From Phascolarctobacterium sp. (GTDB lineage Bacteria; Bacillota; Negativicutes; Acidaminococcales; Acidaminococcaceae), in contig NZ_JAUNOQ010000002.1 of assembly GCF_030531065.1 (NCBI RefSeq), positions 125,953 to 189,952 on the forward strand: a DNA stretch of 64,000 bases, read 5' to 3'. The notes below the pieces were generated by a model. That model saw only the letters and a list, made by a program, of their open reading frames with translations, did no database searches and was not told the origin of the DNA. The position numbers and the translations under genes were made by a program. Shown here in pieces: positions 26,162 through 35,738 of this stretch; position 1 is the first letter of the stretch; every line of letters starts with the position of its first letter.

Positions 26162-26184
26162 CCCAAGCAAAATGTTTTCTCAGG
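26162..26184 (-). promoter_or_regulatory. Possible attenuator in the purE leader
   Basis: On the minus strand CCTGAGAAAAC, loop, TTTTGCTTGGG (with G-T pairs) is followed by TTTTGTTTTTTTT, i.e. a weak intrinsic terminator inside the ~90-base leader between promoter and purE. No conserved purine riboswitch core is present. Confidence 0.4.
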
Positions 26185-26213
26185 CTACAATACACGCTAG
26201 TATAGTTACTATC

Positions 26214-26242
26214 ATTATATCAACAGCCGCGAGCATCGTCAA
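26214..26242 (-). promoter_or_regulatory. Promoter of the purine operon
   Basis: Minus strand TTGACG (26237-26242), 17-base spacer, TATAAT (26214-26219). Confidence 0.8.
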
Positions 26243-26306
26243 ATAAAACGTGAACTTTTTAACACTGGCAAAGACTTTCCCGGCGGCGCGGCGCAGAAAA
26301 AGGAAA

Positions 26307-26348
26307 AAGGCTATCGTTTTACAGCGTTTTCGCCGACACGATAGCCTT
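26307..26348 (-). terminator. Terminator after glpK
   Basis: AAGGCTATCGT (26307-26317) pairs perfectly with ACGATAGCCTT (26338-26348). T-runs follow on both strands (minus: TTTTTCCTTTTT), so it works in both directions. Confidence 0.85.
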
Positions 26349-26385
26349 TTTTACAATTTATTTTTTCTTTGTCCGGCAAAGCCTT

Positions 26386-27939
<1,554 letters not shown>

Positions 27940-27954
27940 CTACAAAATATCAAA

Positions 27955-29232
27955 TTATAAGTTCGGCAGGAACATTACCAGCCCCGGCACGTAGGTAACG
28001 ATTAAAAGCGTAATAACCAAAGCGAGGATGAACGGCCATACCTCTTTGAAAAATTCGCCCAGCGGCGTTTCCGTTATCGCGCAGACCGTAAACATCATGG
28101 AGCCGAAGGGCGGCGTCAGGCCGCCAATCATAATATTCACGATGCAGATAATGCCGAAATGCACGGGGTCGACGCCCAGCTGCTTCACTACCGGCACCAG
28201 CAGCGGGGCCAGAATAATCAGCGCCGCGCCGCCTTCCAGGAACATACCCAGCACCAACAGCAATACGTTGACCAGCATCAGCATCACATAAGGGTTCCTG
28301 GTCATATCCAGCATGGCGGAGGTAATCTGCTGGGGAATGCGCTCCCAGTTCATGTAATAGCCAAAGAAGGAAGCCGCTACGATAATCAGGCACACGGAGC
28401 TGGTGCCGTAAATTGTTTCCTTCATAATCGGCCAGGCGTATTCCCATTTCAATTCCTTATAAATAAACGCGCCGACAAAAACGCAGTACACTACGGCTAC
28501 GGCGCCCGCCTCGGAGGGAGTGAACATGCCCATGCGCAGGCCGGCGATAATGCCGAAGGGGAACAGCAACGCCCAAATCGATTCCTTGAGCTGCTCCATA
28601 ATTTCGCCGAAAGTCGCGGCCTTCTCGCGCGACGGCTTGTAGCCGCGCTTGCGCGAAACGATGGCGACGACGATCATCATCGAAACCGCCATCAAAATAC
28701 CCGGCACATAACCGGCCATAAACATTTTGGTAACGGATACGCTGGCAATCAAAGCGTAAATAATCAGGTTGATGCCGGGCGGGATAACCGGCGTGCTGGC
28801 GGAAGAAGCCGCCGTAACCGCCGCCGAAAAGGCGCGCCCATAGCCGCGTTTTTCCATTTCCGGCACCAGCATTTTGCTCTGCATCGCGGCGTCGGCGTTA
28901 GCGCTGCCCGACACGCCGCCCATCAGCAGGCTCAGCAGCACGTTGACCTGCGCCAGTCCGCCCGTCATATGCCCCATTAAAACGTCGGTAAATTTCATCA
29001 GCTTATCGCTGATACCGGCATAATTCATAATGGAGCCCGCCATAATGAAGAAGGGTATCGCCAGCAGCGGGAAGGACTGGGTGCTGGTGATAATTCTCTG
29101 GAACATCAAATGCGTCGGCGACGCGCTGTCGATAAAGGTAAAATAGGATACCGTCGCGCCGAACAGGGCGTAAGCGATGGGGATGCTGGAAAAATAGAGG
29201 ATAAAAACAATTATCACGGGCAAGTAAGCCAT
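27955..29232 (-). CDS. TRAP transporter large permease, DctM type
   Basis: A 425-residue large membrane subunit of a tripartite ATP-independent periplasmic transporter. About twelve hydrophobic segments; family motifs include PLLAIPFFIMAGSIMNYAGI, MGGVSGSANADAAMQSKMLV, and NLIIYALIASVSVTKMFMAG. The ATG overlaps the TGA of the dctQ-like gene (TGATG), so the subunits are co-translated; a GTG one codon earlier is also possible. Confidence 0.93.
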   Translation of the reverse strand: MAYLPVIIVFILYFSSIPIAYALFGATVSYFTFIDSASPTHLMFQRIITSTQSFPLLAIPFFIMAGSIMNYAGISDKLMKFTDVLMGHMTGGLAQVNVLLSLLMGGVSGSANADAAMQSKMLVPEMEKRGYGRAFSAAVTAASSASTPVIPPGINLIIYALIASVSVTKMFMAGYVPGILMAVSMMIVVAIVSRKRGYKPSREKAATFGEIMEQLKESIWALLFPFGIIAGLRMGMFTPSEAGAVAVVYCVFVGAFIYKELKWEYAWPIMKETIYGTSSVCLIIVAASFFGYYMNWERIPQQITSAMLDMTRNPYVMLMLVNVLLLVLGMFLEGGAALIILAPLLVPVVKQLGVDPVHFGIICIVNIMIGGLTPPFGSMMFTVCAITETPLGEFFKEVWPFILALVITLLIVTYVPGLVMFLPNL

Positions 29233-29708
29233 CACGCTTCAACCTCCTTTTTACCAAATAAATCTTCAACGACAAATTTCACGGAATAAGCCGTCATCAA
29301 TACGAAGGCAATGAGCACGGACGAGCTGATGTAGGCGGACGAAACGCCCAGCACCGGCGTCATTTTCGTATAGGACGTTTGAATATAGAGCACGGAAAGA
29401 TAAGCCATATAGCCGTTAAGCGCCACCAGAATCAAATCGGTTACCAGTCTGACGCCCCACTGCATGGCCCGGGGCAGGCGCTTAACTATCAGGTCCACGC
29501 CCACATGGCCGCGATGCTTGAATACGGCTACCGCCCCGATGAACACGGACCAGACGAAGCAGCCCGTAGCCACCTCCTCGGACCACACCAGGCCGGAATT
29601 AAAAATATAACGCAAAATAATATTGATAATAACGAGAACCGTCGTAATGGATATGAAGATTGAAGCGACGATATCCTCAAGATTTTGCAGAATAAATTTT
29701 AAATTCAT
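29232..29708 (-). CDS. TRAP transporter small permease, DctQ type
   Basis: A 158-residue four-helix small membrane subunit. SGLVWSEEVATGCFVWSVFI with GAVAVFKHRGHVGVDLIVKR matches the DctQ core (WxEE and the AxxxRxxxHxxxD region, here HRGHVGVD). ATG at 29708 nine bases after GGAGG; the in-frame upstream start lacks a site. Confidence 0.9.
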   Translation of the reverse strand: MNLKFILQNLEDIVASIFISITTVLVIINIILRYIFNSGLVWSEEVATGCFVWSVFIGAVAVFKHRGHVGVDLIVKRLPRAMQWGVRLVTDLILVALNGYMAYLSVLYIQTSYTKMTPVLGVSSAYISSSVLIAFVLMTAYSVKFVVEDLFGKKEVEA

Positions 29709-29752
29709 TAACAGACGCCTCCACAAAAAAAATATACCGCGTGTGCAAAAGA

Positions 29753-29788
29753 AAGCGTTCCGTTTAAAAAACTTTAAACGAAACGCTT
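29753..29788 (-). terminator. Partial terminator between the TRAP binding-protein and permease genes
   Basis: AAGCGTTCCGTTTAAA (29753-29768) pairs with TTTAAACGAAACGCTT (29773-29788), followed on the minus strand by TCTTTTGC. It likely raises the ratio of binding protein to permease. Confidence 0.7.
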
Positions 29789-29809
29789 CGATTTTAGAAC
29801 AACGAAAGA

Positions 29810-30844
29810 TTATTTAGAGCTGCGAATCTTAGCAATTTCCTCTTTCAGTTTTTTGTAAATGCCAGGAGTTGCGCCTTCTTTTTCTTCCATCTGTTGGAAT
29901 ACGGGCTCGGTTGCTTTTTCAAAGGCTACATGGTCAACGTCGTTGAATTTTACGCCCTTGGCTTCCAGCTCTTTGTAAACCTGATTATAGGACTCGGTGG
30001 AAATCTTGGTCATTTCCTTGCCGCCGTAAGCAAATTCTTCGGCTACGATTTTTTGATCCTCCGGAGACAGCTTGTCCCAAACCTTGGTGGAAATGTAAAC
30101 GCCGCAGGTACCCAGGAAATGTTTCGTAGTAGCTACGTTCTTGGTATATTCATAGCATTTGGTGCCGATGTTGGTGAACTCGGAGCCTTCCAGGCCGTCG
30201 ACTACGCCCTGGGAAACGCCGGACAAGGTCTCGGAGAAGGGCAGGCTGGTAGCGGTTGCGCCCATAGCGTTAATGGTGTCGATGAACAGCTTGCTGCCGG
30301 GAGTACGCAGCTTCATGCCCTTCAAATCTTCCGGCTTGGTAATAACCTTATTGGTAATCAGGTTACGGAAACCGAATACATAGTCCAGAGCCAGAACCTT
30401 AATGCCCTTTTGCTCTGCCTTAGCGATCATATCCTTAACCAGCGGAGTTTCAATCATCTTAGCGTACTCGTCGTAGGTTTGGTACAGCATCGGGCCGACC
30501 AGAGGCTTAAAGTCCGGCACATAATCGCCCAAATAAGACGGATCCTCTACGGAAATAAAATTAGCGCCGTTAGCTACCTGCTCCAGGCCGTCCTTGTAGC
30601 AAGCCAGCTGGTTTTGACCGTAGCATTGAATTTCTACGCGGCCGTTGGTTTTTTTATTGATGCGCCCGGCAACCAGCTCCATAGATTTATACAGCTGCTC
30701 GTCGGGAGAGAATACGTGGCTCAGCTTCAGCACAACCTTTTTGTCAGAGCCGGCAGCCTTGTCCTCAGCTTTTTTGTCGCCGCCGCAGCCTGTCAGCGCC
30801 AGCATCATTACTGCCATCATTAACAGAGCGATTATTTTTTTCAT
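29810..30844 (-). CDS. TRAP transporter substrate-binding lipoprotein, DctP type
   Basis: A 344-residue binding protein, first gene of the TRAP operon. A lipoprotein signal (MKKIIALLMMAVMMLALTGC, Cys 20) anchors it to the membrane. The DctP fold is marked by LKLSHVFSPDEQLYKSMELV at the N-terminus and GMKLRTPGSKLFIDTINAMG, with the Arg of LRTPG expected to hold the ligand carboxylate. FSETLSGVSQGVVDGLEG is the conserved hinge segment. A carboxylate ligand is expected; its identity is not visible. A promoter is present at 30922-30950. Confidence 0.92.
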   Translation of the reverse strand: MKKIIALLMMAVMMLALTGCGGDKKAEDKAAGSDKKVVLKLSHVFSPDEQLYKSMELVAGRINKKTNGRVEIQCYGQNQLACYKDGLEQVANGANFISVEDPSYLGDYVPDFKPLVGPMLYQTYDEYAKMIETPLVKDMIAKAEQKGIKVLALDYVFGFRNLITNKVITKPEDLKGMKLRTPGSKLFIDTINAMGATATSLPFSETLSGVSQGVVDGLEGSEFTNIGTKCYEYTKNVATTKHFLGTCGVYISTKVWDKLSPEDQKIVAEEFAYGGKEMTKISTESYNQVYKELEAKGVKFNDVDHVAFEKATEPVFQQMEEKEGATPGIYKKLKEEIAKIRSSK

Positions 30845-30921
30845 GTAAATCCTCCTCTACTGCTTGTTAAAATTTGTTGAAATTTTTACGGAATATTTTC
30901 CCGTTCACAATGTCTCTTATC

Positions 30922-30973
30922 ATATTATCAGAGCTTCACATAATTGTCAATAATTTTACGATAATTTGACAAT
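30922..30973 (-). promoter_or_regulatory. TRAP operon promoter within an inverted repeat
   Basis: Minus strand TTGACA (30945-30950), 17-base spacer, TAATAT (30922-30927). The -35 element is part of an inverted repeat ATTGTCAA (30943-30950) / TTGACAAT (30966-30973) that could bind a regulator. Confidence 0.65.
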
Positions 30974-31031
30974 CCAGTCTCCGTCTAGCTTTTGGCTGTT
31001 TTTTGTCCCTCGCGGACAGAAATAGTCCCGC

Positions 31032-31060
31032 TTGTTTTTTGGCTTATCTTGTGCTAAGAT
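31032..31060 (+). promoter_or_regulatory. Candidate promoter of the glycerophosphodiesterase gene
   Basis: TTGTTT (31032-31037), 17 bases, TAAGAT (31055-31060). Moderate match only. Confidence 0.4.
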
Positions 31061-31125
31061 GGTGTTGAAAATTGTTGAACTTATTTTAAATTCTATTGTC
31101 CAAGACAAGCAAAGGAGACTTTTTG

Positions 31126-31854
31126 ATGACTATGATTTTTGCCCATCGCGGCTTTTCCGGCTATTATCCCGAAAACACTATGCTGGCTTTCCAAAAAACG
31201 GCGGAGGAATCTCCTGCCGACGGCATCGAGCTCGATATCCAGCTGACGAAGGACGGCGAAATCGTCATTATGCACGACGAAGCGCTGGACCGCACCACCA
31301 ACGGCAGCGGCTTTTTAAAGGACTATACGCTGGAGCAGCTGAAAACCTTGTCCGTAGGCGTCAACGTCAAGGGCTTCTTCCCCCGCCAAACTATTCCCAC
31401 GCTGCGCGAATATTTTTCCTGGCTCAAGACCACGAAGCTCATTACCAATATCGAGCTGAAAACCAGCGTGTTTGAATACGAGGGTATGGCGGAAAAGCTG
31501 GTGGCTATGGTTCACGAATTCGGTTTGGAAAAACAAATCTGGTATTCTTCCTTCAATCATTATTCCATCGCGCGCATCAAGGAATTGCAGCCTGACGCCA
31601 AATGCGGCCTGCTGACCGAAACCTGGATTATGAACGTCGGCGCTTATGCCGCCAGTCAGGGCGCTGCTACCGTCAACGCCTGCAGCCCTTTCTGCCTGAA
31701 GGAAGGCGTTGCGGACGATTTGCATCAGCACGGCGTGGGCCTGCAGGCCTGGACGCCTAACGACGCGGAGCTGATGGCCAAGCTAGTCAAGGCCGGCGTG
31801 GATACGCTTATTACCAATTTCCCCGACGTCGCCGCCAAGGTCATCGGCCGGTAA
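31126..31854 (+). CDS. Glycerophosphodiester phosphodiesterase
   Basis: A 242-residue cytoplasmic-type GDPD that splits glycerophosphodiesters into glycerol 3-phosphate and an alcohol. Catalytic residues are visible: FAHRGFSGYYPENTMLAF (His and Arg), GIELDIQLTKDGEIVIMHDE (metal-binding Glu and Asp, second catalytic His), then LDRTTNGSGF. Near the end, LQAWTPNDAELMAKLVKAGV and DTLITNFPD are typical. ATG at 31126 with AGGAG eight bases upstream. No signal peptide, so it acts on imported substrate, consistent with a UgpQ-like role. A LacI-family regulator follows by 18 bases. Confidence 0.93.
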   Translation: MTMIFAHRGFSGYYPENTMLAFQKTAEESPADGIELDIQLTKDGEIVIMHDEALDRTTNGSGFLKDYTLEQLKTLSVGVNVKGFFPRQTIPTLREYFSWLKTTKLITNIELKTSVFEYEGMAEKLVAMVHEFGLEKQIWYSSFNHYSIARIKELQPDAKCGLLTETWIMNVGAYAASQGAATVNACSPFCLKEGVADDLHQHGVGLQAWTPNDAELMAKLVKAGVDTLITNFPDVAAKVIGR

Positions 31855-31872
31855 ACAAGAAAGGAGGGCGAC

Positions 31873-32943
31873 ATGCCCAAGAAGGTCACCCTCAAGGACG
31901 TCGCCGCCGCGGCGGGGCTTTCGCCTGCCAGTGTCTCCATGATTCTCAACCGCCGCAGCATCAACCGCTTTAACGACGAAACAGTGCGGCAGGTTTTCGC
32001 GCTGGCCGAAAGCATGGGCTATCAAAACGGCAAGAAGCAGTCCTACAGCCTTATAGCGCCTGCGGATACGCTGATTTTTATCATTTGCCCCTCCGTTTTT
32101 AATCCCTTTTATACAACTATTATCCAGGGAATTGAAATCGCCGCCCGCAGGCAGGGCTTCGTAACCTCCGTGCGTACCACCTATTGGGACACGACAACGG
32201 AAAAGGAAATCATGGAGCAGGCGCGACGGCTGCATGTGGCGGGCGTCATCTTCGCCATGATACCGCAGCAGCCCCAGCTGGCCTACGAGCTGAGCCGACG
32301 TCTGCCCGTAGTAGCCATCGGCGACCGCCGCGGCGACCTGGAGCTGGCCACGGTGGATATGAATAATTTCACCGCCGGGCAGCTGGTGGGCAAGCATCTT
32401 TTGGACTTAGGCCACCGGCGTATCGCTTACCTGTCCACCACTCTCAACGAGCAGCACACCTCCCGCGTGCGCCGTTGCGAAGGGCTGCAGGCCGCCTGTC
32501 AGGACTGCGAAGGAGCGCAGCTGAGCGTTTTCGCCAAAGAAATCACGCCCGATTTTGAGCTTTCGCATGTGGACGTAGAATACGCCACGGGCTACGAGCT
32601 GGCTTTGTCCTGCCTGGCGCAAAAGCCGGAAACGACTGCCCTCGTCGCCGTCAACGACATGGTGGCCTACGGCGTCTATAACGCCGTTTGCGATAAGGGC
32701 CTGCGCATCCCACAGGATATCAGCCTGTGCGGCTTCGACAATATCTTTCCCTCGCGCCTGCGCGGAATCAGCCTGACCAGCGTGGATAATTCCCTGACCG
32801 ACTGCGGTCAAAGCGCCTTTCAGCTTTTGCAGGAGGAAATCGCCGGCTATCACAGTCAGGGAAAATTTACCAGCATCACTCACGTAGAATATAAATGCCG
32901 TTTAGTGGCCCGCGCCAGCAGCGGCCCTGCGCCGCGCGGTTGA
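31873..32943 (+). CDS. LacI-family transcriptional regulator
   Basis: A 356-residue LacI/GalR repressor. The N-terminal helix-turn-helix and hinge are clear (KKVTLKDVAAAAGLSPASVS, then MILNRRSINRFNDETVRQV). The periplasmic-binding-like domain begins near residue 68 and includes FNPFYTTIIQGIEIAARRQG, VAVNDMVAYGVYNA and SLCGFDNIFPSRLRG. GAAAGGAGG precedes the ATG. It is probably co-transcribed with the glycerophosphodiesterase and may control it together with the Ugp-like importer; this is inferred from context. Confidence 0.92.
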   Translation: MPKKVTLKDVAAAAGLSPASVSMILNRRSINRFNDETVRQVFALAESMGYQNGKKQSYSLIAPADTLIFIICPSVFNPFYTTIIQGIEIAARRQGFVTSVRTTYWDTTTEKEIMEQARRLHVAGVIFAMIPQQPQLAYELSRRLPVVAIGDRRGDLELATVDMNNFTAGQLVGKHLLDLGHRRIAYLSTTLNEQHTSRVRRCEGLQAACQDCEGAQLSVFAKEITPDFELSHVDVEYATGYELALSCLAQKPETTALVAVNDMVAYGVYNAVCDKGLRIPQDISLCGFDNIFPSRLRGISLTSVDNSLTDCGQSAFQLLQEEIAGYHSQGKFTSITHVEYKCRLVARASSGPAPRG

Positions 32944-33015
32944 CGCGCCGAGGCTTTTCCTGTATAATATTTTCTATCTGAATTATATGTTTTACGATTG
33001 CGCAGGTAACTTTAA

Positions 33016-33708
33016 ATGAACAAATATCGAGCGGCCTTCCAAGCCGCGTTCCCGTTAACGCTGCCCATCTGCGCGGCGTTTCTTTTTTTAGGGCTTTCCT
33101 ACGGCTTTTATATTTGCAGCAAGGGCTTCTCGCCCTGGTATCCGTTTTTCACCAGCGCGTTGGTTTTCGCCGGCTCCATGGAGTTCGTGCTCGTAACCAT
33201 GCTGCTCGGCGCCTTCGACCCGCTGTATTGCTTCCTGATGACGCTCATGGTCAACTCCCGCCATCTTTTTTACGGCCTGTCCATGCTGGAAAAATTCAAA
33301 GGGCTGGGCTGGAAAAAATTCTATCTTATCTTCGGCATGTGCGACGAATCCTTCGCCATCAACTGCTCTACCAACCCGCCGCCCGGCGTCGACAAGGGCT
33401 GGTTCATGACCTTCGTCACCTTGCTCAACCAAATTTACTGGGTTGCGGGCGCTACGTTGGGCGGACTGCTGGGCAGCAGCCTGCAAATCAACACCAAGGG
33501 TCTGGATTTCGCTCTGACGGCGCTCTTCGTCGCCATTTTCGTCAGCCAGTGGCAAAGCGCGGAGCATCACGCTCCCGCCGTTACCGGCGTCGCCATCCCC
33601 TTGGCCTGCCTGCTGCTTTTAGGCCCGCGTAGCTTTATCCCGCCGTCCATGCTGCTCATCATCAGCGTTTTTATTTTTGCTTACTATAAAGGAGTACGCC
33701 AGCCATGA
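33016..33708 (+). CDS. azlC: AzlC-family branched-chain amino acid exporter subunit
   Basis: A 230-residue membrane protein of the AzlC family, the large subunit of AzlCD exporters. Conserved segments: AAFPLTLPICAAFLFLGLSY, GFSPWYPFFTSALVFAGSME, MVNSRHLFYGLSMLEKF and GMCDESFAIN. It overlaps azlD by four bases (ATGA). Confidence 0.9.
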   Translation: MNKYRAAFQAAFPLTLPICAAFLFLGLSYGFYICSKGFSPWYPFFTSALVFAGSMEFVLVTMLLGAFDPLYCFLMTLMVNSRHLFYGLSMLEKFKGLGWKKFYLIFGMCDESFAINCSTNPPPGVDKGWFMTFVTLLNQIYWVAGATLGGLLGSSLQINTKGLDFALTALFVAIFVSQWQSAEHHAPAVTGVAIPLACLLLLGPRSFIPPSMLLIISVFIFAYYKGVRQP

Positions 33709-34034
33709 CCTTCGCCGAACAACTGATTACTATCGCCGTCGTCGTAGCCGGGACTATGCTGACGCGCTTCATTCCCTTTTTGCTCTTCCCCGCCGACAAA
33801 CCCACGCCGCCCCTGGTCGCCTTTCTCGGCAAGGTGCTGCCCGCCGCAGTCATGGGTATGCTGGTAGTATATTCTCTCAAGGATATCGATTTCACAGCCC
33901 CCGCTCACGGCCTGCCGGAAACCGTCGCCGTAGCGCTGACCGTTCTGCTGCAGCTGACGCTGAAAAATCTTTTGGCCACCATCGCCGTCGGCACGATAGC
34001 CTATATGCTGCTGGTGCAGTACGTTTTTATGTGA
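33705..34034 (+). CDS. azlD: AzlD-family branched-chain amino acid exporter subunit
   Basis: A 109-residue small membrane protein with three or four hydrophobic segments. TMLTRFIPFLLFPADKPTPP then FLGKVLPAAVMGMLVVYSL is the AzlD signature. Coupled to azlC by an ATGA overlap, with GGAG upstream. Confidence 0.9.
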   Translation: MTFAEQLITIAVVVAGTMLTRFIPFLLFPADKPTPPLVAFLGKVLPAAVMGMLVVYSLKDIDFTAPAHGLPETVAVALTVLLQLTLKNLLATIAVGTIAYMLLVQYVFM

Positions 34035-34177
34035 ACGAAGCAATAAATAAAGTCTTTAAATTACCTCATAAGACACACTGTTGCTTACTTTACAAACCAA
34101 AGGATGTTTCAGAGGCAAATTTTATTTTAATGTCTATTATATTGACAAAGCGAATTTTTTCTTAGAGACTGTTTTTA

Positions 34178-34201
34178 GACATCGTTGTTGCAAACGATGT
34201 C
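34178..34201 (+). terminator. Possible terminator downstream of azlCD
   Basis: GACATCGTT (34178-34186) with AACGATGTC (34193-34201), then TTGTATTAT. It lies about 140 bases beyond azlD; strength is uncertain. Confidence 0.45.
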
Positions 34202-34295
34202 TTGTATTATCTAAATAAACTACAATATTGTGGAACCCTTATTTGTTAGACAATATTATACACTATATCAATGTGAACTCCAAAAATTATACTTT

Positions 34296-34333
34296 AAATA
34301 TACATAGCAATCAAGAGTTTCCTATGTATATTT
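34296..34333. other. Perfect 12-base inverted repeat next to the IS remnant
   Basis: AAATATACATAG (34296-34307) pairs exactly with CTATGTATATTT (34322-34333), followed by TTACG. It could be a terminator or the trace of an older element; it is just outside the left end of the IS3-like remnant. Confidence 0.5.
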
Positions 34334-34374
34334 TTACGCCTCTAAAAGACTACGCCTAATTGTACAAAACTACG

Positions 34375-35120
34375 CTATCCTAGTTTCTCTCTAATTTGTT
34401 TTTCATTATAGTATTTTATATATCTTTCAATTTTCGAACGCAGCTCTTCATAGCTATAATACACAACACCGTAATAGATTTCCTGCTTGAGCCATCCAAA
34501 GAATTTTTCCATGACAGAATTGTCAAAGCATTTTCCTTTTCTAGACATACTTTGGAACATTCATTTCTTTTTATAATATTTAATATATAATCTCATTTGA
34601 TAAATTTAATCTCAGTATGAATGAAATGCTCTGCGATATGAGCAGTCAGAAATGATTTCTATTGCTTGTTCTGACGCAGCCATTACATTTTTGGCGAATA
34701 GTCGTTGTCTATGCCAAAACTAACTATTTCTCCATTACACATATCCATGAATGGATCAAGGTATAATTTATGCATCGTTATATGTCCATTTACATCTACT
34801 TCATAGTATTTAAACTCCGTTGTATCAGTTGTTATTTTCTGATGAGGTATATGAGTATTAAAACGCCTTTTAATTCTATTTGGTGCAATGGCTTCTACTT
34901 TTCCTTTATTATGAACTGTATTTCCTGCTTTTACGCAGGAATGAAGTAACCTGCAAGTCAAACTTTTGTGTCAATCTCCAATCATTTTTATTAACAATAT
35001 ATCTCTAGTTACAAAATTCTCCAAGTATTCGACGATATCCATAATCTTTATTTAGTTTTTTAATCTCAACGATCTTGTCTTCAAGTTCTTTGTCAGGATT
35101 TCTTTTTTCGAATCGCTTTT
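34375..35120 (-). pseudogene. IS3-family orfB transposase remnant
   Basis: Pieces of the DDE integrase are spread over frames: KDYGYRRILGEF near 35010-35050 (the GYRRI segment), then QKITTDTTEFKYYEVD (34683-34961) with the first catalytic Asp, and SMSRKGKCFDNSVMEKFFGW with LKQEIYYG and RYIKYYNEKQIREKLG (34375-34560) with the catalytic Glu region and C-terminus. Frameshifts and stops separate them, so no active transposase is made. Confidence 0.8.
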
Positions 35121-35251
35121 GTCAATACATATATGTCGCTTTAAACATACCTATATATGAGAGAAGGTCTTTTAGTTTGAACTGTCTTCGGGGGCTGTTG
35201 ATGACTCGTGCCGTTCTCTTATTTGGGCTTCGTCCCCTAAACGCAATCTCC

Positions 35252-35556
35252 TCAGGTTTTTTTAAAGGCATTCTCTATACTTAATTTAAGAAGTTCATCC
35301 TTTAGCTGCTTTATATATTCAGTATTTACATCGGTAGAAGGCTCATTTTCTGATTGCACTTTAATACATTTATTTACCATATCCAATACTTTATTTCGAC
35401 CTTTCTTCTGTAGTCTCAAAGCTTCAACTCCAACATCACGAAAGCCGTTAACCAAATTCCTTAGCAATATACTTAAAACTTCCTTCACTATTAAGGTATG
35501 CCATAACTACTTTTTCTTAAATTCCAAACCACACTTAACCATAAAAATACCGACCT
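35252..35556 (-). pseudogene. IS3-family orfA remnant
   Basis: GLEFKKKVVMAYLNSEGSFK with YIAKEFG is the helix-turn-helix start of orfA but spans different frames from the C-terminal part (GVEALRLQKKGRNK, then EYIKQLKDELLKLSIENAF), showing at least one frameshift. The C-terminal coiled region is typical of IS150-group orfA. Confidence 0.7.
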
Positions 35557-35738
35557 AAAATCATTAGATTTTTAAGTCTAACTTTTTTAGGTCTGTACAT
35601 CTAGCAAATTGTTAGAAAATTCTTTATATAAAATCCATCCACAACAAACCTGCTAGGAATTGATAATAAAAGCTATCGTCATAACTCTTGTACAATTTTC
35701 ACCAAAGTTGCTGATATAGAATAAATATAAAGATAATA

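Larger units (their letters stand above)
34361..35599 (-). mobile_element. Degenerate IS3-family (IS150-like) insertion sequence
   Basis: A decayed 1.24 kb element. Outer ends read inward as TGTACAAAACTACGC (left) and TGTACAGACCTAAAAAAG (right), an imperfect terminal repeat with the TG start usual for this family. Inside are remnants of both transposase frames on the minus strand. No clear target duplication is left. It marks the border between the GC-richer chromosome and the AT-rich restriction-modification region. Confidence 0.75.

Noticed and set aside
26126-26213. Purine riboswitch in the purE leader
   Set aside because: The conserved loops of the guanine/adenine aptamer are not present.
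33677-34165. 162-codon plus-strand frame overlapping azlD
   Set aside because: azlD in the other frame matches its family and is coupled to azlC by ATGA.
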